NCBI GenBank assembly: GCA_029865515.1
Contig: JAOUGQ010000017.1
Location: 1 to 20,221 of the forward strand
Source: Nitrospirota bacterium
Lineage (GTDB): Bacteria > Nitrospirota > Nitrospiria > Nitrospirales > UBA8639
DNA length: 20,221 nucleotides
Reading direction: 5' to 3'
Shown in pieces: positions 14,305 to 20,221 of this stretch; the first letter of the stretch is position 1; each line of letters opens with the position of its first letter. A model generated the notes under the pieces. That model was given only the letters and a program-made list of their open reading frames with translations, was not told the DNA's origin and did no database searches. The translations under genes and the position numbers were made by a program.

Positions 14305-15069
14305 ATGAACGAAGGACCTCATATCGACCATCTACAAAACGCTGTTCCGACTTTGTCGAGGCGAGGGTTATTAAAACAAGCCGGGCTGTTAGGACTCGCG
14401 GCTTTGGGCCTTGGCAGTGGGTTTGGAGAGCTGGTGCCGACGGCGGGAGCAGCGGGAACTCAACTATCAGGATCCCAAATACCGCAACGATCTCCCCAAC
14501 GAAGTCAAAAGACCGCCGGGGAATTGTTGACGATCCTCCAAAGTCATAAAGGGGGAAAGGAGGCGATTGAGATTGCTCGCCGGGGGGGAGCGCGTTTTTC
14601 ATTTGGCAGCAATCAGTCTAATCTCAACCTAAGGGTCCCTAAGATCCCTCTTGTACCTCCTTTTTCCGTGGTCCTTTTTCCCGGCCACCTGCAAGCAGGG
14701 CAAAGTTGGGTGACATTGCGCGAGGTAGATGTCTTACAGGACACGACGTTCCAACTGAAAAAGCTTAGCAGTAGGCCTAGTGCCATTTTTACGATCGCTT
14801 TTCCGCAACATGGGTGGTACCTCTTGAATATTGAAGGGGCTATTATGCCAAATTGGGGGATTTCAGCAGAGATCCGTCAAATGTCAGGCATCAACCTTCC
14901 GGGCCCGGTGGTCCAAACCTGGGATTATCCTAAAATTACCGGTACTCAACCGGTGGTTCGGTCCTTCCCCGCTGTTTATGAGTACAAGAAGGGTAGTAAA
15001 CGCGAATTGGGATTTCATATACAGAGCGGGACCCTTCTCTTTCAGGAAGTAAGCGTGGAAGCTCTTTAA
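14305..15069 (+). CDS. Tat-exported protein of unknown function
   Basis: 254 residues. Residues 18-40 form a twin-arginine signal: LSRRGLLKQAGLLGLAALGL, with a likely cut after TAGA around residue 48-50. Tat export implies folding, possibly with a cofactor, before export to the periplasm. The mature part is beta-rich with no cofactor motif I can name. It includes VVLFPGHLQAGQSWVTLREV, an aromatic stretch FTIAFPQHGWYLLNIEG, and PNWGISAEIRQMSG. It has no cysteines, so an iron-sulphur or heme protein is unlikely. GGGGAGGT just upstream of ATG 14305 is a good ribosome site. The next gene follows after 98 bp on the same strand. It lies between the two cytochrome repeats, so the duplication may have surrounded it. 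Confidence 0.75.
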   Translation: MNEGPHIDHLQNAVPTLSRRGLLKQAGLLGLAALGLGSGFGELVPTAGAAGTQLSGSQIPQRSPQRSQKTAGELLTILQSHKGGKEAIEIARRGGARFSFGSNQSNLNLRVPKIPLVPPFSVVLFPGHLQAGQSWVTLREVDVLQDTTFQLKKLSSRPSAIFTIAFPQHGWYLLNIEGAIMPNWGISAEIRQMSGINLPGPVVQTWDYPKITGTQPVVRSFPAVYEYKKGSKRELGFHIQSGTLLFQEVSVEAL

Positions 15070-15167
15070 AAAAACAGAGCGGAAAAGGAATATTGGACAC
15101 CCCTAAAACTTGCCTATGACAAGAAAAGCATCATTTTACCCGGAACATAACCTACCGAGGAGGATTA

Positions 15168-15980
15168 ATGATGAAAATCCTTAAAATGGCATTGGTATGT
15201 TTAGCCTTGGCGGTGTTTTGGGCAGAGGGGGCCATTGCTTCTGCCGAGAGACCATCCCCAACGGTTGAGTTTGTGGAAACTGTTTATTTTTCGACAGTTG
15301 ATGGGAGCGATATAGCACTCAGTCCGGGTGCCTATGACGTGGAGGTCGCTGAAAGCTGGTTGCGCGTGATTCCTCAGCAAGGGACGCGTGCTGAGGGGGT
15401 GTTGCTTGAGGCTGCAGAGTTCCTTCATCAAGAAACACTCGATACGCCCAAGGGAAAAGTGACGATTGAAGAAAACGGGATAGCGCAGCTTGCCCTTCTT
15501 CTTCCAGGTGGAAAAGGGCTGCAGGCCATGGGGTACAGGGGCGGCATTCTTTCACGGGCGGTTCCTCTGGGATCTGCGGTCCCTCAGTCAAGTAAGCCCA
15601 TACTCACACCTTCCCCCGTCCAAACGCAAACTTCTCCAAATGCCCCATCCCCAGATTTCAAAGAGGAAATCACCGGATTGAAGGGAACGAACAGGTGGCT
15701 CATGTTGGAGGTGCAAAGACTGTTAACGACGGTCGCTCAACTACAAGCTCAAGTGAACACCCTACAGGGTAGATATAACAATTTAGAAGGGACGTATAGC
15801 AATCACCAGCATAAATACGAGGATAGTTCTTTGCCAGCCAATATGCTCGTGACAATCGCTCGTTTGCGATCCCTCATGAATGATAAATCCAGCAATGTTG
15901 ACCATTGGGGTTTTTATATATTCGGGCCGCCCCCGCCAAAGCGTCCTGTTGAAAAATTCACCGACAAACCAAAAAATTAA
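15168..15980 (+). CDS. Secreted coiled-coil protein of unknown function
   Basis: 270 residues. A Sec signal peptide spans residues 1-26 (KMALVCLALAVFWAEGAIASA, cut after ASA). Residues 32-130 are a beta-type domain with VEFVETVYFSTVDGSDIALS and PGAYDVEVAESWLRVIP; SPGAYDVE-like text is common in small periplasmic proteins of unknown function. A Pro/Thr/Gln linker (140-162) leads to a coiled coil at about 165-209 (LMLEVQRLLTTVAQLQAQV, NTLQGRYNNLEGTY). The tail is proline-rich (FGPPPPKRP). GAGGAGGA 4-5 bases before ATG 15168 is a strong ribosome site. It probably forms oligomers in the periplasm or at the outer membrane. The function is unknown. A near-palindrome CCAAAAAATTAATTTTTGG at 15969-15987 overlaps its stop codon and may be a weak terminator. 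Confidence 0.78.
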   Translation: MMKILKMALVCLALAVFWAEGAIASAERPSPTVEFVETVYFSTVDGSDIALSPGAYDVEVAESWLRVIPQQGTRAEGVLLEAAEFLHQETLDTPKGKVTIEENGIAQLALLLPGGKGLQAMGYRGGILSRAVPLGSAVPQSSKPILTPSPVQTQTSPNAPSPDFKEEITGLKGTNRWLMLEVQRLLTTVAQLQAQVNTLQGRYNNLEGTYSNHQHKYEDSSLPANMLVTIARLRSLMNDKSSNVDHWGFYIFGPPPPKRPVEKFTDKPKN

Positions 15981-16129
15981 TTTTTGGTGGATCCGTGCGT
16001 GGAAATTTTCAGCAATGGATCGAAGTCGTCCCCAGTAAGATTTGGATGAAGTCGATGCCTTGTTTTGAAAGTTGCGTAGGAAGTTGGAAGTGTCTCTCTT
16101 GTATTTCGATGATAAGATGAAAAACATCC

Positions 16130-16350
16130 ATGATTGAAAAGTCTTCGCTTGTTGAATATCTCAGACTCCCAGTTCACCAGTTTCGCGTGTTTCAAATGGT
16201 TTTTCCGAATCAGTTGGCGATGGCTACGATCCTCCAGGCAATCGTCAACGTCTGGAGGAGATTGAGGATGAGCTTGGTTCCGATTTATCGTTGGATCTTG
16301 TCGTCCGGTTGTTCGCTCTTGTGCATGAAATGACCCTCCTTTCAGGCTGA
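16130..16350 (+). pseudogene. Decayed copy of the HD phosphohydrolase gene with an internal deletion
   Basis: The first about 21 codons (MIEKSSLVEYLRLPVHQFRV) match the start of the HD protein at 3607 (MVEKSAAIQVLVRPVHRFRV). At about 16193 the sequence jumps to the equivalent of residue 86 of the intact gene and shifts frame. Read in the other frame it gives VGDGYDPPGNRQRLEEIEDE and DLVVRLFALVHEMTLL, then stops at 16350. Around 64 residues, including the first metal-binding histidines, are therefore deleted. The HD aspartate is changed to Glu, and everything after the HD motif (over 430 residues) is missing. It has no function as an enzyme. The divergence from the intact copy is substantial, so this is an old duplication or a relic of a second homologous gene. 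Confidence 0.88.
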
Positions 16351-16555
16351 AAGAAGGGTACTTGAGGTTTCTTGAGTCCACCGTCAAGGCGATGTAATGA
16401 TAGTATTTGCCAGAAAAACACTAAGAAAAAATGGGAAAGTTATTGTAGGGATCTGGCTGTCTTTGAGAGAGAATTTTGGAATAGGTACGTTGGGTTGGTA
16501 TCGGATGTCACATGTCACAACGGTGGATTCTAAGCCCACTCCCCCGCGTCATGGC
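16351..16555. other. Intergenic stretch with one short protein-like frame
   Basis: A 55-codon open frame without a start codon runs from 16366 to TAA at 16531-16533. It reads partly protein-like (KKWESYCRDLAVFEREFW). It may be a gene remnant next to the HD pseudogene or chance. Nothing else was seen here. Confidence 0.2.
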
Positions 16556-16882
16556 TCAATTTCTTTTTGCCCCATTCCCCCAGGTGGGGCAGAAGGTTCG
16601 TAGATAGGCTAAAATTTTCCAGGCCTCCTCTTCGGAAATCGGGACGGGGATCATGGGTGCCATGCCTGTATCAGGACTGCCGTTTTTGATGACCCAAAAC
16701 AGCTCGCCATCAGACCTGGCGTTGTGGAACCGGCAATCATTGAAATCCCGCGGGGGCGGGTCGACCATAAGCGAAGAAGGTCCATTACCAGTTCCATCCC
16801 ACCCGTGGCAATTCACACAGGTACCTTTTCCTTCATATAATTGATTTCCAGCAATAATAATGTCTTCGCTGACATTTCTGGA
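16536..16882. repeat. Direct repeat, copy 2 (cytochrome c segment)
   Basis: Partner of 13713-14059 in the same orientation. Bases 16536-16738 are identical by eye to the first copy. It covers the C-terminal two thirds of the complete cytochrome c gene and a few bases beyond its stop. Confidence 0.9.
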
Positions 16883-17101
16883 ACTTATAAACAGAGGGGA
16901 GATCAAGGTTCTGGCCTCGGAGGTGAGATGAGGAGGAACCCTGGGCACTAAAGGATCTTGAATCTGATTGGATGGAAGGGGAGGCGGGGCGACATATGAT
17001 GTTTCGCATGAACTTAGAATTATTGTTCCAATGAGGAGGAAATAGGCACAAGCAGGATAAGGGCTGAAAAGACGAAAAAAGGTTCTTAACGAATGACGCA
17101 T
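16556..17101 (-). CDS. Cytochrome c lipoprotein (class I, single heme)
   Basis: 181 residues. The N-terminus is a lipoprotein signal: a hydrophobic stretch YFLLIGTIILSSC with lipobox LSSC, so Cys32 would be lipidated and the protein anchored to a membrane facing the periplasm. A Pro-rich linker (PPPLPSNQIQDPLVPRVPP) follows. The heme-binding motif is CVNCH (Cys95, Cys98, His99) in the context LYEGKGTCVNCHGWDGTGNG, and Met147 or Met150 in DTGMAPMIP is the likely sixth heme ligand. EEAWKILAYLRTF is the usual C-terminal helix of class I cytochromes c. It probably carries electrons in a respiratory chain; the partner is not visible here. ATG 17101 has a weak ribosome site. A truncated near-identical copy lies at 13733-14095. 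Confidence 0.9.
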   Translation of the reverse strand: MRHSLRTFFRLFSPYPACAYFLLIGTIILSSCETSYVAPPPLPSNQIQDPLVPRVPPHLTSEARTLISPLFISSRNVSEDIIIAGNQLYEGKGTCVNCHGWDGTGNGPSSLMVDPPPRDFNDCRFHNARSDGELFWVIKNGSPDTGMAPMIPVPISEEEAWKILAYLRTFCPTWGNGAKRN

Positions 17102-17401
17102 AATTCAGCGGGTTGTTTGGTTCCGGAAGCTTCAGCAATACAAAAAACCAGATTGTTCCGTCGGTTTGGAGCGTTTGAGAACCAGAAGGAATCGAGTTGA
17201 AAGATTTGTGAAAATCCACCCGTATATTAGGGGAATGAAAGGGTATTTGTCCGCTTAAAAAGTGACCTGATTATTTGAAAAGTGCTAGAAGACAAAATGT
17301 CTGCTGGTACGATCCGTGGGTGAGATTCTTGGTTTCTTGAAGTGGTTATGACAAGATGGGACGTTCATGACTTTCATCTTTCAGGATATAGAGGGTCAAG
17401 C
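17102..17401. other. Divergent intergenic region between cytochrome c and protease genes
   Basis: 300 bases holding the upstream regions of both genes. A possible IS21-type end lies at 17243-17267. GAGGG at 17391-17395 is the ribosome site of the protease gene. No clear promoter pair or RNA gene was identified. Confidence 0.4.
17243..17267. mobile_element. Possible IS21-family terminal relic
   Basis: TATTTGTCCGCTTAAAAAGTGACC-like sequence shares the core CTTAAAAA-TGACC with 3592-3604. A further AAAAGTG follows at 17278-17284, reminiscent of the multiple terminal repeats of IS21-type elements. No transposase genes are nearby. Confidence 0.3.
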
Positions 17402-18718
17402 ATGATGAGAGCGTTTCTAGCATTGTTGGTGGTGATCGGTGGATTCATGTTTTCTCCATTGACCTGGGCCCAGCCCGACCTTGGAGAACTGAAAAAAGGG
17501 GTGGTTAAAGTAACGGCTCAATTTGCCAAGAGTCGAAAAGTCGGTACCGGCTTTATTGTGGGACAAGGCAAAAAACATGTGTTTGTCGTGACTGCAAGCC
17601 ACGTCGTGGAAGATGAAGCCGAAGTGCCGCAATCAATCACGGTGACATTTTTCACCCGTCAGGAGGAACCACTTGCTGCGCAGGTTGTCAAGAAAGAGGG
17701 AGGAGATCCTCGAGGCCTGGCTCTGTTGAAGGTCGGCGGAGATGTTCCGGACGATGTAAGGATTTTGGAGTGGGATACCCAAAGTCGATTGAATGGGGGC
17801 GAAGAAGTGCACTTAATCGGGTTTCCCCGGATCGGAGGAAATGCCTGGGCTGTGACCAAAGGGACTCTATCGGGGTTTGACGGCCCTATTTTGAAGTTTT
17901 CAGGGCCGGTCGAAGAAGGTAACTCAGGAGGTCCGTTGTTTTATGATGGCAAAGTTATCGGGGTTGTGCTGGAAGTGACGGGACAATTCGGAAATGCCAA
18001 GCCTTCGCAAATTGCTCAATTTACAGTTGAAAATTGGCCGGGGTTTACCCGGAAAGTTCACATCGATCCTGAACCACATATTCCCTCGTCAGGAGAACCT
18101 GATGCCGCTGGATCGGCCGGAAAGATGTTGGCCTCTTTGGTGGTCGCCACAACCCCTAAGGATGCCGAGGTGTTTGTCGATGATGAACTGGTTGGCCACA
18201 CCACTAAAGGGTCATTGGTGGTCAGTCATTTAGCCCCCGATGAATATGAGGTGATGGTCAAAAAGAAAGGGTATCGACCATGGTCTAAAAGCGTTGAACT
18301 GTTACCGGGTGAACGTCGGGAGCTGAAAGCGACGTTAGAAGAAGGGGCCGCATTGACTGTTAGCGGTGTTTGGCAGAATCCCAGTCAACCGACCGTTTCG
18401 TATGTGTTAGAGCAAATCGGAGAGCGGGTGATTATGAAGGAAGTGACGACCAGTGTCTTGGGATCCATGGTGACCGCAGAGGGAGAAGGGCAATTGCAAG
18501 GTAATCAATTAGCCATGTTCTATCGAACAGCATTGGGGACTATGGGGCAATCGACCACTACACTGTCCGATGACGGCAAACATCTCACCGGGACCTTCCA
18601 GGACTTTTCCAATATGATACCCTTGGCACTTTCGTTAGTTCGAACCGGAGATGCTCCCTCATCCTTGGCTTTACCAGGAAACGAAGCCTGGAAATCTATT
18701 CAAGGTTTTGGGCAGTAG
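17402..18718 (+). CDS. Secreted trypsin-like serine protease with a PEGA domain
   Basis: 438 residues from ATG 17402, chosen because GAGGG lies 6 bases upstream; the frame is open back to 17342. Residues 1-23 are a Sec signal peptide (MMRAFLALLVVIGGFMFSPL, cut after TWA). Residues 30-215 are an HtrA/trypsin-like domain with VGTGFIV, the catalytic-His motif VVTASHVVED (His67) and the catalytic-Ser motif EEGNSGGPLF (Ser175). The usual DLALLKV Asp motif reads GLALLKV, with Gly105, although Asp102 lies 3 residues before. Residues about 244-314 form a PEGA domain (PKDAEVFVDDELVG...GYRPWSKSVEL), a surface-associated beta fold. The last 120 residues (VSGVWQNPSQPTVSYVLEQI and LTGTF) form a lipocalin-like beta segment of unknown role. 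A periplasmic quality-control or surface protease is likely, if active. Confidence 0.87.
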   Translation: MMRAFLALLVVIGGFMFSPLTWAQPDLGELKKGVVKVTAQFAKSRKVGTGFIVGQGKKHVFVVTASHVVEDEAEVPQSITVTFFTRQEEPLAAQVVKKEGGDPRGLALLKVGGDVPDDVRILEWDTQSRLNGGEEVHLIGFPRIGGNAWAVTKGTLSGFDGPILKFSGPVEEGNSGGPLFYDGKVIGVVLEVTGQFGNAKPSQIAQFTVENWPGFTRKVHIDPEPHIPSSGEPDAAGSAGKMLASLVVATTPKDAEVFVDDELVGHTTKGSLVVSHLAPDEYEVMVKKKGYRPWSKSVELLPGERRELKATLEEGAALTVSGVWQNPSQPTVSYVLEQIGERVIMKEVTTSVLGSMVTAEGEGQLQGNQLAMFYRTALGTMGQSTTTLSDDGKHLTGTFQDFSNMIPLALSLVRTGDAPSSLALPGNEAWKSIQGFGQ

Positions 18719-18847
18719 GGCCCATTCAGTTCTCGGCGTGTTTTTACCGCAATCCTGTATGCCTGCAGGCCCCATCTGTTCAGTCGAGCAGAGGGCGCAA
18801 CTCTCCTGAATAATAATTTCTTCACGATGACTCGATAGAGGCTTTCT

Positions 18848-19834
18848 ATGAAATCGTTGGTCATTGGTGGGACCGGGCAACTAGGAGCCAATTTGGTTCG
18901 GGCGCTGCTTGCGCACGGGCACCAGGTTCGTGTGTTGCACCGATCCTCCAGCAACACGTTCACGATTGACGGTCTGGATATCGAGCGCCTGGTGGGCGAT
19001 CTCAATGATGGAGAGTCCTTGCGCCGCGCTTGCGATGGTATGCACGTGGTGTATCAAGCTGCCAGTTATTATCCGTCAGCGACGATTCCGGTTGAAGTGG
19101 CTAAAGGGCAGGCTCTGAAAGAAACAGCCTTGTTGTTAGAGGCGGTCCGGGCTGCCAGGATAGACCGTCTGGTATTTACCAGCACGCTCACGACAGTGGG
19201 ATTTCCCAAAACTGCCGGTCATCCGGCCAATGAAACCTGTCAATTTTCAACACGATATACGAACAATCCGTATCTCATGGCAAAAGCCGCCATGGAAGAT
19301 AAGATCCTGCAGTCTGCGCAACAGGGAATTCCCGCGGTGGTGGTGATTCCGACAGAATTTTTCGGCCCTTACGATCAGCGACCGACAAGCGGAACACATA
19401 TTTTAATGATGGCGAAAGGGCAGATTCCGGTGTATATCCCTGGTCGGGTGAATGTGATTGATGTGCGGGATGTGGCGGTGGCTATGATCAGGGCAGCAGA
19501 GCGCGGTCGGGTAGGCGAACGCTATCTTGTGGGAAATCGGAATACGACACAAAAGGACTTGAATGATCTTATTGCCCAGGTGGTCGGAGTGGCGCCTCCA
19601 TTCATTCCTATTCCATTTGCCCTTGCTCGCTGGGGATCAAAAGTCGGAGAGTGGGTTGCCTGTTCACTCTTACGCCGGGCGCCGTATGTGCCGGCTTACT
19701 TTGTGGAAATGATGGCACATATGCAGCATTACGATTGTTCAAAAGCTCAGCGGGAGTTGGATTATCCGCGGAATGCTATTGAGGGAGCTATTGAAGATGC
19801 GGTCAGGTGGTTTCGGGATAATAGCTACCTCTAG
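18848..19834 (+). CDS. Extended-SDR NAD(P)-dependent epimerase/reductase (HpnA/dihydroflavonol-reductase-like)
   Basis: 328 residues. VIGGTGQLGANLVRALLAHG is the Rossmann nucleotide-binding motif GxxGxxG. LHRSSSN, LVGDLNDGESL and VVYQAASYYP follow as in extended short-chain dehydrogenases. LVFTSTLTTVG carries the active-site Ser/Thr, and NPYLMAKAAME gives the YxxxK pair (Tyr142, Lys146). VIDVRDVAVAMI is a conserved structural segment. The pattern resembles hopanoid-associated sugar epimerase HpnA and dihydroflavonol-4-reductase relatives, but the substrate cannot be told from sequence. It starts at ATG 18848 with GAGG (18838-18841) 6 bases upstream. It follows the protease after 129 bp with no clear terminator between. 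No hopanoid genes are visible nearby, so an HpnA role is only a suggestion. Confidence 0.88.
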   Translation: MKSLVIGGTGQLGANLVRALLAHGHQVRVLHRSSSNTFTIDGLDIERLVGDLNDGESLRRACDGMHVVYQAASYYPSATIPVEVAKGQALKETALLLEAVRAARIDRLVFTSTLTTVGFPKTAGHPANETCQFSTRYTNNPYLMAKAAMEDKILQSAQQGIPAVVVIPTEFFGPYDQRPTSGTHILMMAKGQIPVYIPGRVNVIDVRDVAVAMIRAAERGRVGERYLVGNRNTTQKDLNDLIAQVVGVAPPFIPIPFALARWGSKVGEWVACSLLRRAPYVPAYFVEMMAHMQHYDCSKAQRELDYPRNAIEGAIEDAVRWFRDNSYL

Positions 19835-19959
19835 CCGAAAAGCTTAGATATTTGGTTTCGGACGGTGTCAGATTAAAGGAGAACCGGGGGGGGGCGATCC
19901 AAGAAAAAAATCACTCACCATTTTTCAGTACGCAGAGCCAATAAGGAGAGAAGTCCGCC
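19835..19959. other. Convergent intergenic region with a 9-base G run
   Basis: 125 bases between two convergent genes. CCGAAA near 19835 and TTTCGG near 19855 could form a 6-bp stem, too weak to call a terminator. A run of nine G at 19886-19894 is notable as a possible sequencing or replication-slippage site. Confidence 0.35.
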
Positions 19960-20214
19960 TTAGGCCGTGCCTGAGGCATCCTCTTCGGCTTGGTGTAAAA
20001 CCTGAGAAAAGCGATTGCCTACCAGCGTAGTGACCTTCCCCATAATTTCAGTCAATTCTTTCCACTCTTCCGGTTTCAGCTCTTCTTTAAGATTGGGGTG
20101 CAGTCCCCACTTGGCGCTGACTTGCTGGCCATCCCGTTGAATCACGACATGAAGAATTTCGGTTTCCGGGGCATTGGTCGCCGCTTGTGATGGCCCCGAG
20201 CTGCTTTGTGCCAT
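19960..20214 (-). CDS. Small protein of unknown function, possibly extending beyond the window
   Basis: 84 residues from ATG 20214. The first 20 residues are Ser/Ala/Gln-rich and probably disordered. The rest (EILHVVIQRDGQQVSAKWGL, then LKPEEWKELTEIMGKVTTLV) predicts a short beta-beta-alpha-alpha fold. There is no signal peptide, membrane segment or cysteine. The family is not recognised. No stop codon lies between ATG 20214 and the window edge, so the true start could be further upstream, and its ribosome site is outside the sequence. It converges with the epimerase gene. Confidence 0.6.
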   Translation of the reverse strand: MAQSSSGPSQAATNAPETEILHVVIQRDGQQVSAKWGLHPNLKEELKPEEWKELTEIMGKVTTLVGNRFSQVLHQAEEDASGTA

Positions 20215-20221
20215 GGTTGAT

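Noticed and set aside
15969..15987. Near-palindrome CCAAAAAATTAATTTTTGG as an intrinsic terminator.
   Set aside because: The stem is AT-rich and not followed by a clear U-tract; it is mentioned only in the gene entry.
16397..16603. A 68-codon plus-strand frame running into the cytochrome c gene.
   Set aside because: It overlaps the real cytochrome coding sequence in antisense and has no domain; a different frame in 16366-16533 looks more protein-like but also lacks a start.
1..20221. tRNA, rRNA, riboswitch or phage structural genes.
   Set aside because: No conserved RNA motif or phage gene was seen on either strand; a covariance-model scan would be needed to exclude small RNAs.

Overview
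The window looks like chromosomal DNA from a Gram-negative bacterium. The evidence is an outer-membrane efflux protein tail, a cytochrome c lipoprotein with a lipobox, Sec and Tat signal peptides, and a periplasmic protease. Moderate GC, many secreted proteins of unknown function and several radical SAM enzymes suggest a Nitrospirota/Nitrospira-like host. That placement is inference; no rRNA or other phylogenetic marker is present. No tRNA, rRNA or CRISPR array was seen.

Layout. (1) 1-100: tail of a NodT/TolC-type efflux outer-membrane protein. (2) 319-2633: a secreted protein of unknown function followed 20 bp later by a TIR-domain protein with one membrane segment and a large beta-rich C-terminal region; this pair may be a signalling or defence unit. 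(3) 2676-3346: a REP-associated tyrosine transposase (RAYT) with four REP palindromes, one of them inside its own coding sequence. (4) 3315-3606: a decayed stretch with a degenerate reading frame, a perfect 9-bp inverted repeat and a possible IS21-type end. (5) 3607-5310: an HD-family phosphohydrolase, convergent with a DegT-type PLP aminotransferase (6624-5338, minus). (6) 6882-13518: a co-directional run of radical SAM enzyme, unknown 347-aa protein, radical SAM/SPASM enzyme, PEP-synthase-like phosphotransferase, a 121-aa protein with a strong ribosome site and an Asn/Gln-rich hexapeptide-repeat tail, and a nucleotidyltransferase. This is the best candidate for an undescribed system, plausibly peptide maturation or another natural-product pathway with the 121-aa protein as possible substrate. 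(7) 13.5-17.1 kb: a rearranged zone in which two near-identical 347-bp direct repeats (a truncated and a complete cytochrome c lipoprotein gene) flank a Tat-exported protein, a secreted coiled-coil protein and a decayed internal-deletion copy of the HD phosphohydrolase. (8) 17402-20214: a secreted trypsin-like protease with a PEGA domain, an extended-SDR NAD(P)-dependent epimerase/reductase, and a small minus-strand protein at the window edge.

How the genes may work together. In the 6.9-13.5 kb run, spacings of 17, 32, 45 and 53 bp and good Shine-Dalgarno sites suggest one transcript through at least 12281. The nucleotidyltransferase follows after 151 bp and the DegT aminotransferase is divergent, so their membership is weaker. 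The regions on either side show repeated duplication and decay (RAYT/REPs, possible IS21-type ends, two pairs of paralogous copies), typical of an accessory region.
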